36,871 nucleotides of DNA from Verrucomicrobiales bacterium (GTDB lineage: Bacteria; Verrucomicrobiota; Verrucomicrobiia; Verrucomicrobiales; V1-33). This document shows, piece by piece, positions 22,994-32,944 of the stretch. Under the pieces are notes generated by a model, which was given only the letters and a program-made list of their open reading frames with translations, was not told the DNA's origin and ran no database searches. The stretch lies in assembly GCA_018003315.1 (NCBI GenBank), contig JAGNEJ010000048.1:1-36871 (forward strand). The letters are read 5' to 3'. Position 1 is the first letter of the stretch, and each line of letters opens with the position of its first letter. A program made the translations under genes and the position numbers.

Positions 22994-25732
22994 ATGAGCA
23001 AAAAGGAAGAATCTCCCTATAAAAACACCGTCAATCTCCCGAAAACCGATTTCCCAATGAAGGCGGATTTGGTGATTCGCGAGCCGCAGCGCTTGGGCAA
23101 ATGGGAATCGAGCAGGCTCTACCACCGGATTCAGGCCCGGCGGAAGGCCCAGCACGCGCCGCGGTATCTGCTGCATGACGGCCCTCCCTTTGCCAACGGG
23201 GATGTGCACATGGGCACGGCGCTGAACAAGATTCTGAAGGATCTGGTTTTAAAATCCAAGACCATGGCGGGATTCGAAACGCCGTATGTTCCCGGATGGG
23301 ACTGCCACGGCCTGCCGATCGAATTCAAGGTGGTGAAAGAAGCCGCGGGCCTGAGTCCGGTGGAAGTGCGGACTCGGGCGGAGGAATTTGCCCGGAAATA
23401 CATCGACATTCAGCGCAACTCCTTCCGCAGGCTGGGAGTCTTCGGTGACTGGGACAATCCCTATCTCACCCTGGACGCAGAATATGAGGCGCACATCATC
23501 CGGTTTTTCGCCACCTGCGTGGAAAAGGATCTGGTGTATCGCAGCAGGCGTCCGGTGCTGTGGAGCTACGGAGCGCAAACCGCCCTGGCGGAGGCGGAGG
23601 TGGAGTATAAAGACAAAGTGTCACCGAGCGTGTATGTGAAGTTTCCAGTGGCGGACCGGGACTATTCCATGGTGATCTGGACCACCACGCCATGGACGCT
23701 GCCGGCGAACCTCGGCATTGCCGTGCATCCGCAGTTTACCTACGTGATCGGAGACTTCGGCGGGCACAAGCTCATCGTAGCCAAATCCCTGCTCGCATCA
23801 TTTGAGGAAAAAACCGGACTTCGCCTCGCAGCGGACACGGCGGTGGAAGTGAAGGGCGACACGCTGGCCGGTGCAGTGGCGCGGCATCCGTTTCTCGACC
23901 GGACCAGCAAAATCATCCTCGGTGATTTCGTCACTGACGACACCGGAACCGGCCAGGTGCACATCGCTCCCGGCCACGGCATGGATGACTACATTGCCGG
24001 GCGCGAAAACAACCTCGGCCTTCTTTCTCCCGTGGATGACAATGGGAAGTTTACCGACGAGGTGGGCGTCCCCGAACTGGCAGGCATGCACGTCTTCGCC
24101 GCCAACAAGCACATCATCGAAATGCTGCGGGAACGGGGCGTCCTGTTGGGTCATGAGGAATACGCCCACCAATATCCGCACTGCTGGAGGTCCAAGAGTC
24201 CGGTCATTTTCCGTGCGGTGGAGCAGTTTTTCCTCCGCATCGATGCGATTCGGCAGACCGCACTGGAGCAGATCGACAAGGTGGGCTGGATTCCCCACTG
24301 GGGGCGCAACCGGATTCATGGCACCGTGGAAAGCCGCCCGGACTGGTGCATTTCCCGCCAGCGCACCTGGGGCGTGCCGCTGCCGGTTTTCTATGCGCAG
24401 AGTGGCGAAGTCATTCTCGATGGCCATCTGGCCAGAAGGGTCGCGGATCTCATCGCCCGGCATGGCACCAACTATTGGTTTGAAAAAAGCGACGCGGAGC
24501 TGGTGACGGAACTGGGACTGCCCGCGGGAAGCCGCAAAGGGCGGGACACGCTGGACGTGTGGATCGACTCCGGCTGTTCCAGCATGGCGGTGACGCAGGC
24601 ACACCCCGAACTGGGCAACGGCGGAGTAGCGGACCTCTATCTGGAAGCCACGGATCAGCACCGCGGGTGGTTCCAAAGCTCGCTGATGTGCAGTGTGATC
24701 CATCGCGGCACCGCGCCCTACAAAAATGTGCTCACTCACGGATTCGTGACGGATACCAGCGGGAACAAGGTGTCCAAGTCCGACCAGGACAAAAATAAGA
24801 AACCCATGGTGGCGGAGTATTACTACAACAACTTCGGTGCCGACATGGTGCGCCTGTGGGTGGCCAGCGTGGACTACCGCGACGACGTGCCGTTCAGCGA
24901 GGACCTGTTCAAGCAAACCGCGGAGGTTTATCGCCGCATTCGCAATACCCTGCGCATTCTCCTGGCCAATTTGGGCGATTTCGATGCCGCATCACACGCG
25001 GTGACAGACGGACGGCTCACCACGCTGGACCAGTGGATTCTGGAACGGCTCCATGCGGTGACCCAGGAATGCACCGCTGCCTACGCCGAATTGGATTTCC
25101 GCCGGGTCTATACCGCCATCAACCAGTTCTGCGCCGTCGATTTGTCCGCACTTTACGTCGATGCCACCAAGGATCGCATGTATTGCGACGCGGTGAATTC
25201 CCCGCGCCGCCGCGCGGCGCAGACGGCCATGCACCGGGTGCTCGATGCACTGTGCCGGCTGCTCGCGCCCATCCTGGCCTACACCGCGGATGAAGCCTGG
25301 GAACATGCGGGCCATCCCGACAGCGTGCACCTGGAGGATTTTCCCGCCGCCGATGCCGCTTTTGCCGGATCCGATGCCACGGAAACCGTCGGCGAACTGC
25401 TCAAAATCCGTTCCGTGCTGCAACAGGAAATCGAAAAGGCCCGCCAGGAAAAAATCATTGGATCCAACCTGGACGCGGAAGTGCAGATCACCATTCCCGC
25501 GGGAACGGCTGCGGAAAAGGCGCTTTTGTCGAAAGAGGACGCTGCGGAATTTTTCATCCTCAGTGACTTCGCCCTTGTGTCCGGTGACAAGCTGGCGGTG
25601 ACAGCGAGGCGGTCGCCGCATGGCAAATGTGACCGTTGCTGGAAGTGCCTTTCCAGTGTAGGCTCGCATCCTGCGCACCCGGCGCTTTGCCACCGGTGCG
25701 CGGCAGTGGTGGTCGCGCAGACAACGCCCTGA
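22994..25732 (+). CDS. ileS: Isoleucyl-tRNA synthetase
   Basis: 912 residues from the ATG at 22994, giving MSKKEESPYKNTVNLPKTDF, the standard IleRS opening. A class I synthetase: the HIGH-like motif is GPPFANGDVHMGTALNK, with HMGT as in many bacteria. The CP1 editing domain is full length, with WTTTPWTLPANLGIAVHP and GTGQVHIAPGHGMDDY. The KMSKS motif is NKVSKSDQDK. The C-terminal zinc ribbon CDRCWKC...CHRC is intact. It charges tRNA-Ile and edits Val-tRNA-Ile in the cytoplasm. A longer frame upstream is rejected as leader sequence. The leader carries a terminator hairpin, implying control by attenuation. Confidence 0.97.
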   Translation: MSKKEESPYKNTVNLPKTDFPMKADLVIREPQRLGKWESSRLYHRIQARRKAQHAPRYLLHDGPPFANGDVHMGTALNKILKDLVLKSKTMAGFETPYVPGWDCHGLPIEFKVVKEAAGLSPVEVRTRAEEFARKYIDIQRNSFRRLGVFGDWDNPYLTLDAEYEAHIIRFFATCVEKDLVYRSRRPVLWSYGAQTALAEAEVEYKDKVSPSVYVKFPVADRDYSMVIWTTTPWTLPANLGIAVHPQFTYVIGDFGGHKLIVAKSLLASFEEKTGLRLAADTAVEVKGDTLAGAVARHPFLDRTSKIILGDFVTDDTGTGQVHIAPGHGMDDYIAGRENNLGLLSPVDDNGKFTDEVGVPELAGMHVFAANKHIIEMLRERGVLLGHEEYAHQYPHCWRSKSPVIFRAVEQFFLRIDAIRQTALEQIDKVGWIPHWGRNRIHGTVESRPDWCISRQRTWGVPLPVFYAQSGEVILDGHLARRVADLIARHGTNYWFEKSDAELVTELGLPAGSRKGRDTLDVWIDSGCSSMAVTQAHPELGNGGVADLYLEATDQHRGWFQSSLMCSVIHRGTAPYKNVLTHGFVTDTSGNKVSKSDQDKNKKPMVAEYYYNNFGADMVRLWVASVDYRDDVPFSEDLFKQTAEVYRRIRNTLRILLANLGDFDAASHAVTDGRLTTLDQWILERLHAVTQECTAAYAELDFRRVYTAINQFCAVDLSALYVDATKDRMYCDAVNSPRRRAAQTAMHRVLDALCRLLAPILAYTADEAWEHAGHPDSVHLEDFPAADAAFAGSDATETVGELLKIRSVLQQEIEKARQEKIIGSNLDAEVQITIPAGTAAEKALLSKEDAAEFFILSDFALVSGDKLAVTARRSPHGKCDRCWKCLSSVGSHPAHPALCHRCAAVVVAQTTP

Positions 25733-25783
25733 CCCGGCGGGCATCTGCAGCACCCCTGCCTTCCATCCCGCCATGTGCCAGTC

Positions 25784-26389
25784 ATGCCGCGCCATACCGA
25801 CACCCGCGACCGCCTGCTGACGGCTGGACTCGATTTGATCCGGGCGGGGTCCTACGCGGCCACTTCGGTGGATCAAATCTGCACTGCCGCCAATGTGCGC
25901 AAGGGAAGCTTCTATCATTTTTTTGCATCCAAGGCGGAACTGGGCGCTGCCTGTTTCGACCATGGATTTTGCCAGGCAAAGGATCAGTTGGACCGGGTCT
26001 TTTCTCCGTCAGCGCCGGGACTGCAGCGCATTGCTGATTTTTGCGCGCACCTGCACGCCCAGCAGCAGGAACTGCGGGAACGCTATGGTTTTGTGCCCGG
26101 CTGCCCGCTGTTCAATGTGGGTGGCGAGACCTGTCAGCGCGAGGCGGTCTTGCGCGAGGCCATTCACCGCATCATCCGCTGCTACACTCAGTATCTGGAA
26201 TCCGCCATCCGCAGCGGGGTGGGGGACGGTTCGATTCCGCCGTGCGATGCCCCGGCCTTGGCCTCGCTGGTGTTTGCCCACCTGGAAGGCGTGCTCACCC
26301 AGGCCCGCATCTACGACGACCTGACGGCCATGGCCCGCGCCAGGGACGGTGTTTTCCGGCTCTTGAGCATTCCGGTGCCGGCGCAGTGA
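25784..26389 (+). CDS. TetR/AcrR family transcriptional regulator
   Basis: 201 residues from the ATG at 25784; a GTG nine bases upstream is possible. The N-terminal helix-turn-helix domain reads DRLLTAGLDLIRAGSYAATS and VDQICTAANVRKGSFYHFFA, with the typical KGSFYHFF recognition-helix end. The C-terminal ligand domain is helical with cysteines (PGCPLFNVGGETCQREAV) and resembles the TetR C-terminal type seen in AcuR-like regulators. It starts 51 bases after ileS. A palindrome (26443-26455) between this gene and the araD-like gene is a candidate operator. The ligand is unknown. Confidence 0.9.
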   Translation: MPRHTDTRDRLLTAGLDLIRAGSYAATSVDQICTAANVRKGSFYHFFASKAELGAACFDHGFCQAKDQLDRVFSPSAPGLQRIADFCAHLHAQQQELRERYGFVPGCPLFNVGGETCQREAVLREAIHRIIRCYTQYLESAIRSGVGDGSIPPCDAPALASLVFAHLEGVLTQARIYDDLTAMARARDGVFRLLSIPVPAQ

Positions 26390-26442
26390 AAGGGATCTGC
26401 CGGGCGGATTTTTTGCTGCACTGCGCCGCGGGCATTCGCCGC

Positions 26443-26455
26443 TTGGCATTGCCAA
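26443..26455. promoter_or_regulatory. Perfect palindrome TTGGCATTGCCAA, candidate operator
   Basis: A 13-base palindrome 54 bases after the TetR stop and 21 bases before the araD-like start. Its left half TTGGCA could serve as a -35 box, with TACACT (26464-26469) as -10 at a short 15-base spacing. A repressor bound here would block that promoter. Assignment to the neighbouring TetR protein is inferred from position only. Confidence 0.45.
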
Positions 26456-26476
26456 TTTTGGACTACACTCCGGCTC

Positions 26477-27178
26477 ATGACATTATCCAATCTGAAGGAC
26501 CAGGTGCTCAGCGCCAACCTGCGCATTGTCAGTGCTGGACTGGCAAAGCTGACCTGGGGCAACGTGAGCGGCTGCGATCCTGATTCAGGCTGCGTGGTCA
26601 TCAAGCCCAGCGGCGTGCCCTATCATCAGTTGCGCGACGACGACCTGGTGGTGCTGAATCTGGAAGGCAGGGTCCTGGAAGGAAGCCTGCGCCCATCCTC
26701 GGACACGCCCACGCACCTCGCGCTCTACCGTGCCTTTCCCGGCATCCGCGGCATCTGCCACACCCACAGTCCATTTGCCACGGCCTTCGCCCAGGCCGCG
26801 GTGGAATTGCCGTGTTTCGGAACAACCCATGCCGACCATTTTTTCGGCCCGGTGCCGGTGTGCCGCGTGTTGACTCCGGAGGAGGCCGGGCAGGATTACG
26901 AAGGCATCACCGGTGCGGTCATTGTCGAGTGTTTCCGGTCGCGCGGCATTGACCCGGCAGCCGTTCCCGCGGTGCTGCAGCGCTATCACGCCCCGTTTGC
27001 CTGGGGGCTGTCACCGCAGGAGGCCGTGGACAACAGCATCGCCCTGGAAATGTGCGCTCAGATGGCACTTGCCTCGCTGCAATTGCGTCCGGACCTGGAA
27101 CCTCTGCCGACCCACCTGCTGCAAAAACATTATCTGCGCAAGCACGGCCCCGGAGCCTATTACGGCCAGAATCATTAG
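26477..27178 (+). CDS. araD: L-ribulose-5-phosphate 4-epimerase / class II aldolase
   Basis: 233 residues, the usual AraD length. Motifs in order: LTWGNVSG and IKPSGVPY (phosphate and substrate loops), SSDTPTHLALY, the metal-binding HTHS, THADHFFGPVPVCR, and YHAPFAWG with the third metal His. It belongs to the class II aldolase/adducin family, and the residue pattern is that of the epimerase more than of fuculose aldolase. It would link L-ribulose-5-P to D-xylulose-5-P. No araA or araB is in the window, so the physiological route is open. The start directly follows a -10-like TACACT by seven bases, so the mRNA may be leaderless. It is preceded by a TetR gene. Confidence 0.87.
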   Translation: MTLSNLKDQVLSANLRIVSAGLAKLTWGNVSGCDPDSGCVVIKPSGVPYHQLRDDDLVVLNLEGRVLEGSLRPSSDTPTHLALYRAFPGIRGICHTHSPFATAFAQAAVELPCFGTTHADHFFGPVPVCRVLTPEEAGQDYEGITGAVIVECFRSRGIDPAAVPAVLQRYHAPFAWGLSPQEAVDNSIALEMCAQMALASLQLRPDLEPLPTHLLQKHYLRKHGPGAYYGQNH

Positions 27179-27224
27179 CCCTTTGTCCGTCGCCACCGTC
27201 ACATTCGCACTGCTGCCAGTTGTC

Positions 27225-28715
27225 ATGAATTCCGATTTCGTCAGGACATGCCGCATTCATTTTCTGGACTCGCTGGAAGAATGCGACGCCATCGGCGAGG
27301 TGGTGCCGTTTGAACTGCGGGAGCGGGCCACCAAGGCCGCCGCAGCGGGTGAACCTGACACTGGCAGGGCGCTCGCATTTCTTGATCACCGGGCGGACCT
27401 GCTGATTTCCGATCTGCCTGAGCCGGTGCGCCTAACCATTGACCGGTCGCTGTCCATGGTTCCGGCATGGCTGCGCTGGACCGGACCTGCCCTGCTGGCC
27501 GGTGCCGCCTTGCTGGGCTGGTTTTCCAATGAACTGGGGCCGGACCGCACCATCGACATTCTTTCCTTCCCGCTGCTCGGCCTGGTGCTTTGGAATCTGA
27601 TCGTGTGTTCAGCGGTGTTTGCAGGAAGTTTTCGAAAATCCAAACTGCCAGGGGAACAATTTCCTGCCCGCTCCCTGCCGCAATTGTCACCACGCCTGCG
27701 CTTCCTGTTCGAGGGGGCAATGGCAAAAATGACCGATCTCCGGCAGCGCGAAGTTTTGATCCGTGCGGTGATTTCCCATTGTTCCAAATGGGCGGCCCTT
27801 TGCCGTCCCTGGCAGGTCGCGCGGGGCCGGGTGCTTTTTCACTCCGCAGCGCTGCTGCTAGCTGGGGGCATTGTTGCGGGGATGTATGCGCAGGGGTTGC
27901 GCAAGGAATACCGCGCCGCCTGGGAGAGCACATTTTTGGATGAACATGGGCTGCACCGACTGCTGGGGACGGTGCTGGGTCCCGCCTCCGCTGTGACGGG
28001 TATTTCCGTTCCTCCCGCTCCTGAACTGGCGTCGCTTCGGCTGTCAGCCAATGGAAGTGCCGCGGGTGCCGCCACCGCAAATGCCGCACCGTTCATTCAC
28101 TTGTGGGCAGCCACTGCAGCCCTGTTCATTGGAATCCCCCGAACCATCCTGCTCCTGCTCGCATTGCGAAAACGGCATCGTCGGCGGCCTGACTTCGAAT
28201 CCTGGGCCCAAGCCAAAGCCGGGGCGCTGCACAATCTGGCCCGGGGGAATGTCGCCTGTATCCAGGTGATTCCGCTGCACTACACGCCGGAAATACGCAC
28301 CGGGGATGCACTGGGCACGCTGGCCCTGCACCTGTGGGGTGGCCAAACGCATGTCGATTTCCTTCCACGGGTGGAACTGGGCGAGGAGGAATTGTTTCTG
28401 GCACAGTGGAGTCCGTCGGAGGCGGGGGTGATTCTCGCAGTGAATTTTTCCGCCACTCCGGAAGCGGACCTGCAGGGTGCGTTCCTCCGTGCCGCCCGGC
28501 AGCGCTGCCGGAATCTGGTGGTGGTGGCGGATGCCCTGGCCTTTGAGTCCCGGCAGCAGAAAATGCCTGAAGGCACCAGCCGGTTCACCCAGCGCCGCAG
28601 TGGATGGGAACGCGTGCTGGGTGCGGATTCGCCCGTGATTTTCCTCACCGATGCCGTGCGGAAGGATCCGGGTTCTGCGGCGTTGCCGTTGCGCTCGCGG
28701 CTGGTGCTGTCCTGA
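27225..28715 (+). CDS. DUF2868-like membrane protein
   Basis: 496 residues from the ATG at 27225. An N-terminal charged domain (ERATKAAAAGEPDTGRALAF and DHRADLLISDL) is followed by two membrane spans (about 83-101 and 108-130), a cytoplasmic helical part, and another two spans (about 205-225 and 285-310). The C-terminal soluble domain (about 330-496) contains IQVIPLHYTPEI and NLVVVADALAFESRQQ. The pattern fits DUF2868, which in Proteobacteria is usually next to a DUF3482 GTPase-like gene. No such partner is found here. It follows the araD-like gene by 46 bases. Function unknown. Confidence 0.65.
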   Translation: MNSDFVRTCRIHFLDSLEECDAIGEVVPFELRERATKAAAAGEPDTGRALAFLDHRADLLISDLPEPVRLTIDRSLSMVPAWLRWTGPALLAGAALLGWFSNELGPDRTIDILSFPLLGLVLWNLIVCSAVFAGSFRKSKLPGEQFPARSLPQLSPRLRFLFEGAMAKMTDLRQREVLIRAVISHCSKWAALCRPWQVARGRVLFHSAALLLAGGIVAGMYAQGLRKEYRAAWESTFLDEHGLHRLLGTVLGPASAVTGISVPPAPELASLRLSANGSAAGAATANAAPFIHLWAATAALFIGIPRTILLLLALRKRHRRRPDFESWAQAKAGALHNLARGNVACIQVIPLHYTPEIRTGDALGTLALHLWGGQTHVDFLPRVELGEEELFLAQWSPSEAGVILAVNFSATPEADLQGAFLRAARQRCRNLVVVADALAFESRQQKMPEGTSRFTQRRSGWERVLGADSPVIFLTDAVRKDPGSAALPLRSRLVLS

Positions 28716-28728
28716 GCACTGCGGGGCC

Positions 28729-29043
28729 TTAGTCCTTGAAGCGAAACACGGTTTCTCCGTCCTTTTTCAGATCAAGCAGATCCCGGGCCTTGGTCTCGAC
28801 AAACGGTTTGTCGTGAGTCAGCAGGATTTTCTGATTCTCCAAATCGTCCCGCTTGCGTTGCAAATCCACGACCTGCGTGGTGAGGTTGGCAATTTCTTCA
28901 TCCGCGTGGCGATGCGCCTTGATGCGGGGAAGAAACAGCAGGGCCATGCCGCCGAAAAACAGCAGCAGAATGCCCACCAGCGAGAATCGGGTGATCAGCG
29001 CCCAGAATGTGCTTGGCTCCTCGGCAATGGGTTGGTGCGGCAT
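28729..29043 (-). CDS. Septum formation initiator FtsB/DivIC
   Basis: 104 residues from the ATG at 29043 (MPHQPIAEEPSTFW); ten more residues upstream are possible. One membrane span (about 17-37, FSLVGILLLFFGGMALLFLP) is followed by a coiled coil (HADEEIANLTTQVVDLQRKR) and a short C-terminal domain, the FtsB/DivIC plan. With FtsL and FtsQ it links the divisome to septal peptidoglycan synthesis. It sits 46 bases after enolase, the eno-ftsB order found in many bacteria. Converges with the DUF2868 gene. Confidence 0.88.
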   Translation of the reverse strand: MPHQPIAEEPSTFWALITRFSLVGILLLFFGGMALLFLPRIKAHRHADEEIANLTTQVVDLQRKRDDLENQKILLTHDKPFVETKARDLLDLKKDGETVFRFKD

Positions 29044-29089
29044 GTGGTGAGCTGGAAATGGGATGCAGTGCAAGCACTGCGCGGAGGCA

Positions 29090-30414
<1,325 letters not shown>

Positions 30415-30787
30415 GCACGGATTTTCGAGGGCCGTGAGGGCGTGGCACCGCGCTTGGAGGCGGGCACATAGGCGAACGCTTCGGCGATGTCAACTGACTG
30501 GCAGTTGGACCGCTCGAAGGGTGGACCCGGATGTCTGTTTTTGCGTCGCTGCAAAGATCCCGCGCAATACCTCCGGAATGCGGGAGCCGTGCTTCTGGCG
30601 GTTTCGCTTGCCCGATCGGTGGCAGACTCGCGGGGACAGCGGCGGGTGCCGCTCGCTCACCTGTCTCCACGGGCTGCCGGGCAGGGACAGGGAGCGCATT
30701 GGCCCGCGGTTTCCCGGCCGGGCGGCGACCCGCAGCGTGGTGCTGGAGGGTTGACATTGGTGGTGATGAGGGAAGGGTCGGCGTTTC
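30415..30787. other. Gene-free, GC-rich interval between eno and DUF2167 gene
   Basis: About 370 bases with no recognisable protein in any frame: the open frames present are Pro/Arg-rich and look like GC-driven chance frames. Several strong local hairpins occur, for example GTCAACTG...CAGTTGGAC at 30489-30511 and CCTGTC...GACAGG near 30660-30692. A TTGACA at 30753-30758 could be a -35 box for the downstream gene but no matching -10 is seen. No known structured RNA was recognised. Confidence 0.4.
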
Positions 30788-31723
30788 ATGATGTCATCAC
30801 GAGCCCATATTCTGAGTTGCGCCTTTCTTTTGGGCGCGTCTGCCGCCGCCCTTTCTCAGGAGGCTCCAACAGCGGTGGAGGCGGCGACGCAGGCGGAGCA
30901 ACCGCTGGATCCGGGGGAGGAAGCATCCGCACAGGCGGCGGCGATGCAGCAGATTGAATCTTTCGGGTGGAAACGGGAGGGCACCGTCAGTCTGGGAACG
31001 AATGCGGAGTTGAAGATTCCCAAGGGCCTGCGCTTCACGGATTCGGAAGGCGCCCGGAAGACGCTGGAATTCTTTGGCAATTACGTCAGCGGGAGCTACT
31101 CCGGACTGCTAGGAACCGAGGCGCTGGAGTGGTTCGCGGTGTTTGAGTTCGATGACGTTGGCTACGTCAAGGACGATGAGAAGGACAAGATCGACAAGAA
31201 CGAACTGCTGAAGGCTTTCAAGGAAAGCGACAAGGCGGGCAACGAGATGCGGAAAAAAAAGGGACTGGACACGCTCAATACGGTGGGGTGGGCGGTGGAA
31301 CCCTTCTACAATGACCAGGCGAAAAGCCTGGAATGGGGGTTGATCCTCGAGAGCGGCAATGGCGGGCGCAACGTGAACTACCGGACGACAGTGCTAGGGC
31401 GCAAGGGTGTCACCGAGGTGACTCTGGTTTGCGGCGAAGCGGAACTTCCATCCGCCCTGGAGGCGCTGCGAAAAGCGCTCACCAGTTTCCAATACAAATC
31501 CGGCGAATCCTACGCAGAGTATCGCGAGGGCGACAAGGTGGCTGAATATGGGTTGAAGGGCTTGATGGTGGGTGCGGGCGTGCTGGCTGCGGCCAAAACC
31601 GGAATTTTGGGCAAACTGCTGAAACCGCTTCTCATCGGATTTGCCGTGTTGATGGGGGTCCTGGCGAAGGGCTGGAACATGATCAAAGGCCTGTTCGGCG
31701 GCAGAAAAAATCCGCAGGCCTGA
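30788..31723 (+). CDS. DUF2167 membrane-anchored protein
   Basis: 311 residues. A signal peptide (about 1-22, AHILSCAFLLGASAAALS) precedes the DUF2167 domain: ESFGWKREGTVSLGTNAELK, IPKGLRFTDSEGARKTLEFF, GYVKDDEKDKIDKNELLKAF, GWAVEPFYN and VNYRTTVLGRKGVTEVTLVC are recognisable family blocks. Near the C-terminus two hydrophobic stretches (about 258-275 and 278-296) anchor it in the membrane. The family is secreted or inner-membrane attached and of unknown function. The ATG at 30788 (or 30791) follows GGAAGGG by ten bases. An 18-base gap separates it from the next membrane protein, with which it is likely co-transcribed. Confidence 0.85.
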   Translation: MMSSRAHILSCAFLLGASAAALSQEAPTAVEAATQAEQPLDPGEEASAQAAAMQQIESFGWKREGTVSLGTNAELKIPKGLRFTDSEGARKTLEFFGNYVSGSYSGLLGTEALEWFAVFEFDDVGYVKDDEKDKIDKNELLKAFKESDKAGNEMRKKKGLDTLNTVGWAVEPFYNDQAKSLEWGLILESGNGGRNVNYRTTVLGRKGVTEVTLVCGEAELPSALEALRKALTSFQYKSGESYAEYREGDKVAEYGLKGLMVGAGVLAAAKTGILGKLLKPLLIGFAVLMGVLAKGWNMIKGLFGGRKNPQA

Positions 31724-31741
31724 CGCCGCGGCTTTTTGGCC

Positions 31742-32917
31742 ATGAGCGACGGTCCATTCATCTTTTTGCTGCTGGCCGGCTTTTATCTTACGGAGTGCCT
31801 GATCTGGGTGCCGAGCGGGTCATGGGTTTTTGTGGGTGACTGGGCTGGCCGCTGGACCTTCCGTCCGGCGACATCCGGAGTGGGCAATGACCGCGGGAGG
31901 CTGGTCTTTGCTGGGATTTTTCCCTGGGCCGCCGGCTGCTGCGTGGCGGAAGAATGGCGGTTCATGGCGGGGAGGACTTTTGTCAGCACGTTCCGGATTC
32001 CGGCTCCGGGGCTCGGCAGCCGCATTCCGGTGCCTCCCGTTACTCTGCGGCGGGAGGACCTTGGCAGGGTCACGCTGCAGGATCGCTCCATCCTGCAGCC
32101 TGGCGGGATTCCCGTGGCGGTGTATGCCAATGCCGTCTCCGCTGCCAAATGGACGGAAATTTTGAGGCGACTGTCGTCTCCCGGCGAATGGCCGGGCTCG
32201 GTTGTGCAGGCCTTCGAGGCCGCCGATGATTCGAAGGTTCTCGAAGAGCGCATGGCCGTTTTTTCCGCAGCCAGAAACTGGTTGAATCTGCTCGGGTTGA
32301 ATCTGTTCCTCCTGCTGTTTCTCGCCGCGCCGTTGTGTTATCACTGGGGAGGGGGCATCCGGCTCTACCTCGTGTTTGCCCTCATTTTGATTCATGGCGG
32401 TATCGGGGCGTCGCTATTTGCGCGTGCCCACAGGCGGCTCTATCCGTCCAGCAGGAGGGACCGCTGGCTTCAGGCCCTGCAGATCGCACTGGTGCCGACC
32501 CATGCCATGAGGGCGTCGGATTATCTGGGCAAGGACAGTGCGGGATCGGCGCATCCGTTAGCCGTTGCGGGATGCTTGCTGGACAAGCCGCGTCATCGGC
32601 GCCTCGCGTCCGTGTTTGCCAGCGATCTCTCCGCTCCCCTGCCGTTTCCTGACATTTCCGCGGATGTGAAGACGGCGGCGGAGGAGTTCCACCGGGATGT
32701 GGAATTGCCCCTGCTCCAGCAGCGCATGGAGGCGGCCGGGCTGGATTGGGCGGCCCTGACGGCCATGCCAGAGCCCGGAATGACTGGCAAGGCGGTCTGC
32801 CCCCGCTGCCGTGCCGAGTATGAAGCGCGCATCCTGGCGTGTGAGGACTGTCGCGGCATTGCCACGCGGGTCATCCCGGCATTGAAACCGGACAGCGACG
32901 TGCCGCGCGGAAAATGA
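31742..32917 (+). CDS. Membrane protein with C-terminal zinc ribbon, unknown
   Basis: 391 residues from the ATG at 31742. The family is not recognised. An N-terminal hydrophobic segment (PFIFLLLAGFYLTECLIWV) is followed by a soluble region of about 150 residues with RFMAGRTFVSTFRIPAPG. Two further membrane spans (about 182-202 and 208-228) are followed by a helical cytoplasmic part. At the C-terminus CPRC-x10-CEDC forms a likely zinc ribbon. Placement 18 bases behind a DUF2167 gene suggests the two form a membrane complex. Converges with gatB. Confidence 0.7.
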   Translation: MSDGPFIFLLLAGFYLTECLIWVPSGSWVFVGDWAGRWTFRPATSGVGNDRGRLVFAGIFPWAAGCCVAEEWRFMAGRTFVSTFRIPAPGLGSRIPVPPVTLRREDLGRVTLQDRSILQPGGIPVAVYANAVSAAKWTEILRRLSSPGEWPGSVVQAFEAADDSKVLEERMAVFSAARNWLNLLGLNLFLLLFLAAPLCYHWGGGIRLYLVFALILIHGGIGASLFARAHRRLYPSSRRDRWLQALQIALVPTHAMRASDYLGKDSAGSAHPLAVAGCLLDKPRHRRLASVFASDLSAPLPFPDISADVKTAAEEFHRDVELPLLQQRMEAAGLDWAALTAMPEPGMTGKAVCPRCRAEYEARILACEDCRGIATRVIPALKPDSDVPRGK

Positions 32918-32944
32918 ATCTCGCGACAAGGGCTGCAGAGGTGC

